The notes beneath the pieces are model-generated. The model was not told the DNA's origin and ran no database searches. It was given only the letters and a program-made list of their open reading frames with translations. Of a DNA stretch of 64,000 bases, positions 16,921 through 24,542 are shown piece after piece. The position numbers and the translations under genes are program-made. The stretch is from assembly GCF_001500065.1 (NCBI RefSeq), contig NZ_LQIN01000023.1, positions 62,001 to 126,000 on the forward strand. Reading direction: 5' to 3'. Numbering within the stretch: the first letter of the stretch is position 1; each line of letters opens with the position of its first letter. The stretch is from Mycobacterium sp. IS-3022 (GTDB lineage Bacteria > Actinomycetota > Actinomycetes > Mycobacteriales > Mycobacteriaceae).

Positions 16921-17702
16921 ACACCGAGCTGACGCCGCTACTTGCGGCGGCCAACGCATTCGGCTGGCTCAGCGGCATCGGGTTCACCGTCGCCGGAATC
17001 TATCTGAGCGTTCGCCGTGGCCGATTGCACCCACTACTGCTGCTGTGCATTTCGGCGATTTCGTTCTCATGGATCGAGGCGCCCTACGACTGGGCGATGT
17101 ACGCGCAGTTCCCGCCCGCGCTTCCCCGCATGCCGTCCTGGTGGCCGTTGAACATGACCTGGGGCGGGCTGCCGTCGTCGGTCCCACTGGGCTACATCGG
17201 CTATTTCTGCATTCCAGCCGTTGTCGGTGCCGCGCTCGGCCGACGGCTGAGCGTCCGATTTCGATGGCGCGCGCCGATCACCCTCCTGATCGTCGGCTTC
17301 GCCGTGGGCTTCTGCTGGGCCTTGCTGTTCAATGCCGGCCTCGGTGCCCGGCTCGGCGTCTTCTACTACGCCTACGTGATTCCCGGGCTCGGACTGTTCG
17401 AAGGGACTCTGCACCAGTACCCGATCTATGACGCCATCGCGATGGGCATTCAGATGATGGTGTTCACGTACCTGCTCGGCCGCACGGATCCGCAGGGGCG
17501 AAATGTGATCGAGATGTTCGCCGACAAGGTGTCGAAGACGCGGGTCCAAGCCGCCGTCGTCTCCATCGCCTCCGTGATCGTCGTCGGAAACCTCCTCTAC
17601 GGCGCTGTCTTTGCACCACACCTTCTGACCAAACAGCTGGGATATGTGACGTCTGGTCCGGACGTGCAGCTGTTTCCCGGCGTGCCGAACCAACCCAGAT
17701 AG
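16917..17702 (+). CDS. AveC-family (spirocyclase-like) membrane protein
   Basis: 261 residues with about six to seven hydrophobic helices. The stretches WIEAPYDWAMYAQFPP, PLGYIGYFCIPAVVGAAL and HQYPIYDAIAMGIQMMVF parallel conserved parts of the larger AveC-like protein at 9.1-10.2 kb. It is a second, diverged copy in the same cluster, controlled separately through the TetR palindrome. The function is inferred only from the family name. It may handle a hydrophobic cyclic intermediate. Confidence 0.72.
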   Translation: MNTELTPLLAAANAFGWLSGIGFTVAGIYLSVRRGRLHPLLLLCISAISFSWIEAPYDWAMYAQFPPALPRMPSWWPLNMTWGGLPSSVPLGYIGYFCIPAVVGAALGRRLSVRFRWRAPITLLIVGFAVGFCWALLFNAGLGARLGVFYYAYVIPGLGLFEGTLHQYPIYDAIAMGIQMMVFTYLLGRTDPQGRNVIEMFADKVSKTRVQAAVVSIASVIVVGNLLYGAVFAPHLLTKQLGYVTSGPDVQLFPGVPNQPR

Positions 17703-17762
17703 GCTCGGGCGGCGCATTTTTCGCTCGAAGTCCAACACGTTGCGCGGGCTGGAACCACAGTT

Positions 17763-18770
17763 CTATCTCATCGTCGCGACGTTGTGCCAGAGATTGCGAA
17801 GGCTGTCGGTGCCGCCGAAGAGGGTAGTGAAATGCGTGGAATCAAGGACGACGATGTCGCCGGCGCGGGTGCCCGAGGGCGGCATCCAGATCAGCGCATT
17901 GAACTCGGTGTTGCCGCCCGCCGTGAAGGGATGTGGCCGGTTCAGGTCGACCTGCTGGCGGCCCAGCACCCGGAGTCCGTCCCCTTCGGCAGCGGTCAGT
18001 TCGTAGTGCGGTAGGTGTGGATGGAAGTTGAAGGTGGTGACGTTGTCGAGCAGCCGGACGGCGTCGAGGTCGCGGAAACCCGTCAACGGCGCGATCTCTC
18101 CGGTGCCCTCGACCACCGCGGGACGCAGCCCCCAGGTGTTGTGAACCGGTACGTCGAGGGCCTTCATCAGCGACCGGGTGTACTGGCCGAATCGCTGCTG
18201 GCGGGGCACCAGCCGATCGCCGTGATGGGCGTATTCCATCGCTCGCTGGTCGAAGTCGTCGGTGAAGCCGACGTCGTGGTGTGGCGCAAGCAGTAAGCAT
18301 GTGCCCTCACGCTGCAGCCAACCTTCGATGGCCTGGACCTCCTCCGGGTGGGCGTCCTGCGCGGAAAGAAGGTGATCGAGCCCGAACACCATCAGGGTGT
18401 CGGTGTCCGCGAGAATCCGGCCGTCGATCGGCAGTCGGTAGCCGGCCTGGTCGATGCGCTGGAACACCGCGACGGGGTGACCGGTCGCTTCTTCGGCGAG
18501 CTCCTGAAAAGCCAACGTGGAGCGGTGGAACAGCTCGAGCGTTCCAGCGATGCCCTGCAGGAAGTGTGCCTTGTCGTATTCGACGCTCTCGTAGTTGGGC
18601 CACAGCGCGTTTCGTACTTCGGTCATGGTGGAGAAGCGGTTGTACATCTGCCCCGGGTCCCGCTGCGCTTCCCACGGGTAGCTCCATGTCCAGTAGATGC
18701 TGATGCGTCGGCACCCGTCGCGTTCGCGAGGGATGTGCGCTTGGTTGTAGGTGCGTGCCGTGGTGCTCAT
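17763..18770 (-). CDS. Conserved protein of unknown function in the DyP operon
   Basis: 335 residues, with no signal peptide or membrane helix. I do not recognise a named family. The middle section (DTLMVFGLDHLL, then EVQAIEGWLQREGTCLLLAPHHDVGF) looks like the class I glutamine-amidotransferase-type fold used in DUF4350-like proteins, where a variable lid follows a strand ending in a small residue. That similarity is weak. The start overlaps the stop of the DyP peroxidase gene by 4 bp (ATGA), so it is coupled to the peroxidase and probably acts with it. Confidence 0.75.
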   Translation of the reverse strand: MSTTARTYNQAHIPRERDGCRRISIYWTWSYPWEAQRDPGQMYNRFSTMTEVRNALWPNYESVEYDKAHFLQGIAGTLELFHRSTLAFQELAEEATGHPVAVFQRIDQAGYRLPIDGRILADTDTLMVFGLDHLLSAQDAHPEEVQAIEGWLQREGTCLLLAPHHDVGFTDDFDQRAMEYAHHGDRLVPRQQRFGQYTRSLMKALDVPVHNTWGLRPAVVEGTGEIAPLTGFRDLDAVRLLDNVTTFNFHPHLPHYELTAAEGDGLRVLGRQQVDLNRPHPFTAGGNTEFNALIWMPPSGTRAGDIVVLDSTHFTTLFGGTDSLRNLWHNVATMR

Positions 18771-20092
18771 GATGACTCTCCCAGTCCGGCCAGGTACCTC
18801 AGGCCGCCCATGCCGGGTAAGAAGAAGTAGCCGCCACCCCGCAAGGTGGTGAACGCCGGAATCCCTTTGTGCACCTTGCGGATGGGCCGCTTGGGAACCG
18901 TGAAGTCGAGCGTGCCGTCCTGGGTCCCGCAGATCGGGTCACGCTCGTTGCCGAGTTCATGGAACGTCTTGTCGTTGATCCAGACGTTCTGTGCGAACTC
19001 GAACTGTCGCACCAGGTCCGCACAGATGATGAACGCGGCTATGCCGCGCTCGACGCCGTCGTCAGGCGCACCTTCGGGTAGCGCGGGACCATACGTCGCG
19101 CCGCGACGGATCATCCGTCGCCGGTTCATGTAGTGCGCAGTGTCGCGAGGGTTGAGCCGTCTGGCGTGCGAACCCAGTGGGCACGCGTACCCGAACGGGT
19201 CCATCTCCTTGTAGTTGAAGTCGTTGTTGCGCATCGGATCGGCGCCCAGTTCGGGGTCGTCCTCATCTGGTGCGAGCACCAGCGGCGCACCACTGCGCCA
19301 GCGGCCCATGAACTTGGCGGCGAGCAGTTCCCGGCCGCCCGGGTCGGGGGAGTTCTCCTTGAGGTAGTCCCGGAACAAGGCGACGTGTTCCTCGAGCCGG
19401 CGATAGGCCAGGTAGCTACCGTTGCGCGAAAGGGCCTCCGGCGCAGGGAGGTCGACGACCGGCCCGTTCTCATCGGGATATCCGAGGATGAATTCGCCCG
19501 GAGCCAAGGGATCTCCGGAGCCCGGCGTTGGGTCTTCGCCCGAGCCCTTGATCACGGGTTGGGACAACCGGTCGCGGAAGCCGAAGTGGTCGTGCGCGTA
19601 ATTGAATGGCGGGGCTGCGTTCAGATCCAGGTAGGACAGGCTGCGCACACCTTCCGTGCGCGTGAGCAGCGTGTCGTGCTCGTCGATGGAACGCCGACAC
19701 TGTTCCTCGGTACGGGAGAACAAGATCGCGATCGCGTGAAGGTCCTCGCCGCCGAGCCCACCGAGCCAATGCTCCGGGGCGGCCGCTCCGGTGTCGCCGA
19801 GGATATTCGACCGTGCCGCCATGCCCTCTCGGAACGCGTCGGGGAAGGTGGCCAGTGAGTCCTCGGGCACTCCCAGCGCCCGCAAACCCTGCCAGGTGAA
19901 GGCCAGCGTCACCCACCGGTCCGAGGAGCCCAGAGTGGCGCGCACGTCGGCGGCGGACTGCACTTTGTCGAGCAGCGCCGTGAGCCAGGCCCGGCCGCCG
20001 GACGGCGTGTCGAAGGTGAGAAACTCGTACCGCCCGGTGATGGCTGGTGTCCGGGTCAGCAGGATGTGCTGAATGTCATCGAGTTCGAGCAT
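18767..20092 (-). CDS. DyP-type heme peroxidase with altered GxxDG motif
   Basis: 441 residues, the length of the longer DyP classes. The proximal heme histidine is in CPLGSHARRLNPRD (about His309). The distal loop reads HFGFRDRLSQP: Asp174 is kept, but the final glycine of the family signature GxxDG is arginine (175). RRRMIRRGATYGP further on is also typical of the family. DyP enzymes use hydrogen peroxide to oxidise dyes, phenols or other substrates; many are packed in encapsulins, but no encapsulin gene is seen here. It is the middle gene of a three-gene minus-strand operon. Confidence 0.88.
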   Translation of the reverse strand: MLELDDIQHILLTRTPAITGRYEFLTFDTPSGGRAWLTALLDKVQSAADVRATLGSSDRWVTLAFTWQGLRALGVPEDSLATFPDAFREGMAARSNILGDTGAAAPEHWLGGLGGEDLHAIAILFSRTEEQCRRSIDEHDTLLTRTEGVRSLSYLDLNAAPPFNYAHDHFGFRDRLSQPVIKGSGEDPTPGSGDPLAPGEFILGYPDENGPVVDLPAPEALSRNGSYLAYRRLEEHVALFRDYLKENSPDPGGRELLAAKFMGRWRSGAPLVLAPDEDDPELGADPMRNNDFNYKEMDPFGYACPLGSHARRLNPRDTAHYMNRRRMIRRGATYGPALPEGAPDDGVERGIAAFIICADLVRQFEFAQNVWINDKTFHELGNERDPICGTQDGTLDFTVPKRPIRKVHKGIPAFTTLRGGGYFFLPGMGGLRYLAGLGESS

Positions 20093-20108
20093 TGTGCGGG
20101 CCCGGAGG

Positions 20109-20669
20109 CTACTGCATCTGGTCGAGCATGGTCGAGAACGCGGCCTTCAACCGGAGCGCTTTCTTGATCTCGTCCGCGGTGACGTAAGGGTACTCGCCGT
20201 ATTCGAGGAAGCTCGGAACCTGATGATCGCGAACGAATTTCACGAAGGCGTCGGGGTTTTCCCTCCAGTCCTCCGGGAAACCCTCGAGGTTGGTGAACAC
20301 CGTCGTGATGCCGGTCTGGCTGAACAGCTGCACTGCATCCTCGGTGTACTTGTCGAAGTCGGTGTCGAAGATTCCCTGGTACTGGAAGTGCAGCCCGGAC
20401 CCGACGTCGAACAGGAGCCAACGCAGGTAGTGCAGCCGCAGCGGCGCGAGCACGTCGGGGCTGCTCGCGATCGCGTCTTCGATCTGCTTGCCGTAAGCGC
20501 GGACGGCCTCTTCGCGGCCCTCCTTGACCTTGGCGATGATCGAGAACCCGTAGCAGGCCGGCGTCCTGGGGTAGACCGGTCCGTAGCGGCCGCGCTCGAG
20601 TTGGAAGTATCCCTCTCGGGGTATGGCCATGGCTGCCGGTCGGGTCCAGTTCCCGTTGTTCATTGCCAT
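20109..20669 (-). CDS. Conserved hypothetical protein, possible alpha/beta-barrel fold
   Basis: About 186 residues from an ATG with AAAAGGGG upstream; an upstream ATG at 20705 is less likely. I do not recognise the family. The pattern YGFSIIAKVKEGREEAVRAYGKQIE, with a second similar strand-helix unit (GITTVFTNLEGFPEDW), resembles ferredoxin-like dimeric alpha/beta-barrel proteins, the fold also used by DyP peroxidases. It is the first gene of the operon with the DyP peroxidase, 16 bp before it, which suggests an accessory role. No signal peptide. Confidence 0.75.
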   Translation of the reverse strand: MAMNNGNWTRPAAMAIPREGYFQLERGRYGPVYPRTPACYGFSIIAKVKEGREEAVRAYGKQIEDAIASSPDVLAPLRLHYLRWLLFDVGSGLHFQYQGIFDTDFDKYTEDAVQLFSQTGITTVFTNLEGFPEDWRENPDAFVKFVRDHQVPSFLEYGEYPYVTADEIKKALRLKAAFSTMLDQMQ

Positions 20670-20999
20670 CGAGTCCCCTTTTGAAACCCGAGCAGGATTT
20701 AGCACCGCTCAGGACGGCTGAACCCCTCAGTTTTCTCCCAATCGCGAGAATTCGACGGCCTTTCGCCCGAATCATCCTCGAAATACACCGACCGGCCGTG
20801 GCGCAACCTGCAAGATCTCAACGCGCAGTGGTTAGTTGAGCTATCCGCATCGCGAAAACACGCCGCCGCCGAATTTGAAGCGGAACCGCGAATTCGCCAC
20901 GAATAAACTGGACGGCGAACTACGCTGCGCACATTCCGTAATCCGGCGCGCCACCGGAGAACGCAGGCACGCCACCCGATCACGAGAAGGGAGGCGGCC
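20670..20999. other. 330-bp intergenic region between divergent genes
   Basis: The region separates the start of the DyP operon (minus) from a small secreted-protein gene (plus). It is more AT-rich than its surroundings. A TAAACT box at 20904-20909 could be the -10 of the plus-strand gene, giving a leader of about 85 nt. I see no gene, tRNA, strong palindrome or iron box in it. Confidence 0.5.
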
Positions 21000-21293
21000 A
21001 TGAGACCGACCCACAGCTGCCTGCTGTTGGCGCCTATGGCGGCGTTGGTGCCGATCGGGATCGCAATTGCTCCCGTCGCGTCAGCGGACTGCACGAACGC
21101 GGGCGCCGCCACGGTGTGCGCGCAGGGCACTGTGCGCGGCGGAGGCCCCGACGCGCCGCAGGCCGGGCCGGTCTACCCGGGTTACTGCGCTGACCCCTGG
21201 TATTGCAACGATGACTGGGGCATCGACATCGTCATCGACCGTCCCGACCGCCCCGACCGTCCCGGCGGCGGCGGTGGGGTCGGACCGCGTTGA
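21000..21293 (+). CDS. Small secreted cysteine- and proline/glycine-rich protein
   Basis: 97 residues. The N-terminal hydrophobic stretch ending in APVASA-DC is a classical Sec signal peptide with cleavage after ASA. The mature part has four cysteines, probably two disulfides, and ends in a DRPDRPDRPGGGGG low-complexity tail. GAAGGGAGG precedes the ATG. Such small exported proteins are common in mycobacteria and usually have no assigned function. The next gene is also a small secreted protein. Confidence 0.75.
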   Translation: MRPTHSCLLLAPMAALVPIGIAIAPVASADCTNAGAATVCAQGTVRGGGPDAPQAGPVYPGYCADPWYCNDDWGIDIVIDRPDRPDRPGGGGGVGPR

Positions 21294-21335
21294 GCGTCAA
21301 GAATTTTCGTCGATCATCCGAGTGAGGAGTCCCAT

Positions 21336-21680
21336 ATGTTGACCCGTAAGGCAATTGGCGCAAGCCTGATCGCCGGCGCGATGTTCTTCGGCACCGCGGC
21401 CACCGCCGCCGCCGATCCGCCGAACTGCACGGCCGCCGATCTCGCCGGCGTCATGGCCGGGGTATCGGCGGGGACATCGTCGTATCTGTTCACGCATCCG
21501 GACGTCAACGCGTTCTTCACCGGTCTCAAAGGCAAGCCGCGCGAGCAGATGACGGCGGAGATCCAGGCGTACATGGACGCGAACCCGCGAGTCCGCGACG
21601 AACTGCGAGTCGTTCGGCAGGCAGCAGCCGATTTCCGCGATCGCTGCAACGTGGCCATGCCCGAGTTGCCGATGCGCTAA
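21336..21680 (+). CDS. Secreted heme-binding protein (mycobacterial hemophore-like)
   Basis: 114 residues with a signal peptide cleaved near TAAA-DPP. The mature region CTAADLAGVMAGVSAGTSSYLFTHPDVNAFFTGLKG is the signature of the mycobacterial haemophore haem-binding family (Rv0203-like). A paired cysteine (C31 and one near residue 105) is typical. Rv0203 carries heme to membrane transporters in M. tuberculosis; many paralogs exist and not all are proven to bind heme. A heme-using DyP operon and an iron transporter operon are nearby, but the gene has its own ribosome site and spacing. Confidence 0.85.
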   Translation: MLTRKAIGASLIAGAMFFGTAATAAADPPNCTAADLAGVMAGVSAGTSSYLFTHPDVNAFFTGLKGKPREQMTAEIQAYMDANPRVRDELRVVRQAAADFRDRCNVAMPELPMR

Positions 21681-21711
21681 CGATCGAGCGCCGAACTGAC
21701 ACACTGAGGGT

Positions 21712-22485
21712 GTGCGCGACACCCCGAAGTGCTGGCTCACCGACATGGACGGTGTGCTCGTCCGTGAGGAGCATGCGCTGCCCGGTGCGGCCGAGTTCCT
21801 GCAGCGATTAAGCGACCGTGCTCGGCCCTTTCTGGTACTCACCAACAACTCGATCTTCACACCCCGCGATCTGTCGGCGCGGTTGCGGCGCAGCGGGCTG
21901 ACCGTGCCCGTGGAGTCGATCTGGACATCGGCGCTGGCGACTTCGGCGTTTCTCAACGATCAACTGCCGGGCGGATCGGCCTACGTCATCGGTGAGGCCG
22001 GGCTGACCACGGCCCTGCACGAGGCGGGTTACACGCTGACCGACATCGACCCCGACTTCGTCGTGCTCGGCGAAACGCGCACCTACTCGTTCGAGGCGAT
22101 CACCAAGGCGGTGCGGTTGATTCTCGCGGGCGCCCGGTTCATAGCGACGAATCCCGATGTGACCGGGCCATCGGCCGAGGGGCCGCTACCGGCCACCGGT
22201 TCGGTCGCCGCGATGATCACCAGGGCGACGGGGCGTGAGCCCTACTTCGTCGGCAAGCCGAATCCGATGATGTTCCGCAGCGCGCTCAACCGCATCGAGG
22301 CACATTCGGAGAGCACGGTGATGGTGGGCGACCGAATGGACACCGACGTGGTCGCGGGTATCGAGGCCGGCCTGGAGACCATCCTGGTACTGACCGGGTC
22401 GACGACCGTCGAGGAGGTGGAACGGTATCCGTTCCGGCCCAGCCGGGTCCTGCCTTCCATCGCCGAAGCCATCGAACTGGTCTGA
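21712..22485 (+). CDS. HAD superfamily phosphatase, subclass IIA (NagD-like)
   Basis: 257 residues from a GTG. HAD motif I is DMDGVLV, motif II is TNNS, the cap follows, and the late motifs are GKPNPMMF and GDRMDTDV. This is the NagD/4-nitrophenylphosphatase type, which removes phosphate from small metabolites. A CACACT box 7 nt before the GTG suggests a leaderless transcript. It is separated by 33 bp from the CoA-transferase gene. Confidence 0.92.
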   Translation: MRDTPKCWLTDMDGVLVREEHALPGAAEFLQRLSDRARPFLVLTNNSIFTPRDLSARLRRSGLTVPVESIWTSALATSAFLNDQLPGGSAYVIGEAGLTTALHEAGYTLTDIDPDFVVLGETRTYSFEAITKAVRLILAGARFIATNPDVTGPSAEGPLPATGSVAAMITRATGREPYFVGKPNPMMFRSALNRIEAHSESTVMVGDRMDTDVVAGIEAGLETILVLTGSTTVEEVERYPFRPSRVLPSIAEAIELV

Positions 22486-22505
22486 TCGCCGGTCGAGCCG
22501 CTGCT

Positions 22506-22511
22506 TACACT
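22506..22511 (+). promoter_or_regulatory. -10 box for a leaderless transcript
   Basis: TACACT (TAnnnT) ends exactly 7 nt before the ATG of the CoA-transferase gene. Transcription would start at or next to the A of the ATG, so no ribosome site is needed, and none is seen. The same 7-nt geometry occurs at 38190, 40974 and 55242. Confidence 0.5.
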
Positions 22512-22518
22512 GTGCCCG

Positions 22519-23739
22519 ATGACCCACACACCCGAGGCGATGCGGCCACTGGCCGGCGTGCGCATCGTCGAGATCTCCAGCTTCGTCGCGGTTCCGCTCG
22601 CCGGGATGACGCTGGCCCAACTCGGGGCTGAGGTGACACGCGTCGACCCCATCGGCGGCGCCGCCGACTACCGCCGCTGGCCGGTCACCGACGCCGGTGA
22701 GAGCATCTACTGGGCAGGGTTGAACAAGGGCAAGCGATCGGTGGCCGCCGACGTCCGCTCCGAAGAGGGCCAGGCCCTGATCCAGCGGCTGATCGCGGGC
22801 AGCGGTGTACTGATCACCAATGTGGCTGGGCGCCAGTGGCATTCGTATGACGCGCTGAGCACGCTGCGGCCTGATCTGATACACGTGGAGGTCTCCGGGC
22901 GCGCCGACGGGGGCACCGGGGTGGACTATACGGTCAACGCGGGCATCGGTTTTCCGATGGTGACCGGTCCGTCCGAACTCGGTGCGCCCGTCAACCACGT
23001 GCTGCCCGCCTGGGATGTCGCGTGCGGAATCTACACGGCGCTGGCCGTCGTGACCGCCCTGCGGCAACGGGATGCCACGGGTCAAGGCCAGCGAATCACT
23101 ATTCCGCTGGAGAACGTGGCTCTGGCCACGGCGGGCAACCTCGGCTTCCTCACCGAGGTGATGATCAATGGCACCGCGCGTGAGCGCATAGGCAACTCGG
23201 TGTACGGCCAGTACGGTCAGGACTTCCTCAGCAGCGACGGCGTCTCGTTCATGATCGTCGCGCTCACCGGCAGGCACTTCCGCGACCTCGCCGAGCTCAC
23301 CGGGACATCGAAAGCCGTTGCCGCGCTGGCCGAGACACTTGGCGCCGATTTCACCGACGAAGGGCAGCGGTTCGAGCACCGCGAGGCGTTGACCGGGTTG
23401 TTCGGCGAGTGGTTCGCCATGCACACCGCCGAGGAGATCACCGCGGCGCTGTCGGCCAGCTCGGTGTTGTGGGAGCGGTACCGCACCTTCGCCGAAGCGG
23501 CCACCGAAGAGAAGGTCACTGCCAACCCGTTGTTCACCTTGTTGGATCAACCGCGGATCGGCACCTATCTCGCGCCGGGCCTGCCGATGTCGATCGGCGG
23601 ACGTTACCCATCCGCGACCGCGTCACCCGCGCTGGGCGACGACACCGCCGGCGTGCTCAACGACTGGCTGGACATGTCCGCCGACGAGGTCGACCGCTTG
23701 GTGCGGGCCGGCACCGTGGCGACCGGACGTGCCGAGTGA
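22519..23739 (+). CDS. CaiB/BaiF-family (class III) CoA-transferase
   Basis: 406 residues. The opening PLAGVRIVEISSFVAVPLAGMTLAQLGAEVTRVD is the class III CoA-transferase signature. The expected catalytic aspartate is probably in GGTGVDYTVNA. These enzymes move CoA between carboxylic acids, for example to activate a substrate for beta-oxidation. The stop overlaps the start of a TesB-like thioesterase (GTGA), so the pair controls acyl-CoA formation and hydrolysis together. It is a different branch from the CoA-transferase at 52 kb. Confidence 0.92.
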   Translation: MTHTPEAMRPLAGVRIVEISSFVAVPLAGMTLAQLGAEVTRVDPIGGAADYRRWPVTDAGESIYWAGLNKGKRSVAADVRSEEGQALIQRLIAGSGVLITNVAGRQWHSYDALSTLRPDLIHVEVSGRADGGTGVDYTVNAGIGFPMVTGPSELGAPVNHVLPAWDVACGIYTALAVVTALRQRDATGQGQRITIPLENVALATAGNLGFLTEVMINGTARERIGNSVYGQYGQDFLSSDGVSFMIVALTGRHFRDLAELTGTSKAVAALAETLGADFTDEGQRFEHREALTGLFGEWFAMHTAEEITAALSASSVLWERYRTFAEAATEEKVTANPLFTLLDQPRIGTYLAPGLPMSIGGRYPSATASPALGDDTAGVLNDWLDMSADEVDRLVRAGTVATGRAE

Positions 23740-24542
23740 GCGCCCTGCTCACCCTGCTGAACCTGCGGGTCGGTTCCGAAGCCGACTCCTGGATCGGCCC
23801 GGCGAGCGGTCCGCCGGAAAAGCGGGCCTACGGCGGGCAGTTCGTCGCGCAAAGCCTCGCTGCGGCATGCCGCACCGTCGACACGGACCGGTTGCCCACC
23901 AACATGCACCTGCAGTTCCTGCGTGGGGGTGAGGCCGGCGACGCCGTCGAGTACCGCGTCGCAAGGGTTTTCGACGGCCGCACCTCGTCGGCCCGCAGAA
24001 TCGAATCCCATCAGCAGGGCCGGCTGTTGACGACGGCCACCGTGTCGTTCGCGCTGCCCGCCCGCGGACCGGAACACGGTCGCCGGGCCGCGGCGCCGCA
24101 CGATCCCGATTCGCTGCCCAAGACCGGGCCCGCCGGTCCGGCGCCGTCGATGCCGCTCGAGGAACTCGACATCAGAATCGCCGACGACACGTCGACCGGC
24201 GAGTTCGTCCGCCGGTTGTGGTGGCGCGCGACCGTGCCGCTTCCCGACGACCCGTTGACGCACACCCTGGTCGCGGTGTACGTCTGTGACGTCTACATGA
24301 TCGACCCCGCATTGCAGATCCATGGCCACTCGATGCAGGCGCGGACACACCGTAGCGGCACAACGGATTCCTCGATCTGGTTTCACCGGCCGGTGTTCGC
24401 CGATCAGTGGAACCTGCTCGAATCGACCTCGCCCGCGGCGGGGCGAGGACGAGGCGTGGTGACCGCCAGCCTGAGCCGAGCAGACGGCGTCGTCGCCGCC
24501 ACCCTGGCGCAGGAAGGCCTCATTGCCGAGCGGGAACCATGA
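23736..24542 (+). CDS. TesB-like acyl-CoA thioesterase
   Basis: 268 residues from GTG 23736. Two hotdog units are visible: AYGGQFVAQSLAAACRTVD with NMHLQFLRGG in the first half, and IWFHRPVFADQWNLLES with GVVTASLSRADGVVAATLAQEGL in the second. That is the double-hotdog layout of TesB/acyl-CoA thioesterase II. It hydrolyses acyl-CoA to acid and CoA. It overlaps the CoA-transferase gene at its start. At its 3' end it overlaps the convergent adenylation-acyltransferase gene by 23 bp. Confidence 0.9.
   Translation: MSALLTLLNLRVGSEADSWIGPASGPPEKRAYGGQFVAQSLAAACRTVDTDRLPTNMHLQFLRGGEAGDAVEYRVARVFDGRTSSARRIESHQQGRLLTTATVSFALPARGPEHGRRAAAPHDPDSLPKTGPAGPAPSMPLEELDIRIADDTSTGEFVRRLWWRATVPLPDDPLTHTLVAVYVCDVYMIDPALQIHGHSMQARTHRSGTTDSSIWFHRPVFADQWNLLESTSPAAGRGRGVVTASLSRADGVVAATLAQEGLIAEREP

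Noticed and set aside
17740..17762. GAAC-CACA-GTTC repeat after the second AveC-like gene as a fourth copy of the left-cluster motif
   Set aside because: The spacer is 4 bp instead of 9 and the site lies between gene ends, not at a promoter.
20706..20999. Possible gene on the minus strand continuing over the secreted-protein gene
   Set aside because: The frame runs antisense through a clear signal-peptide gene and has no motif or ribosome site; treated as non-coding.
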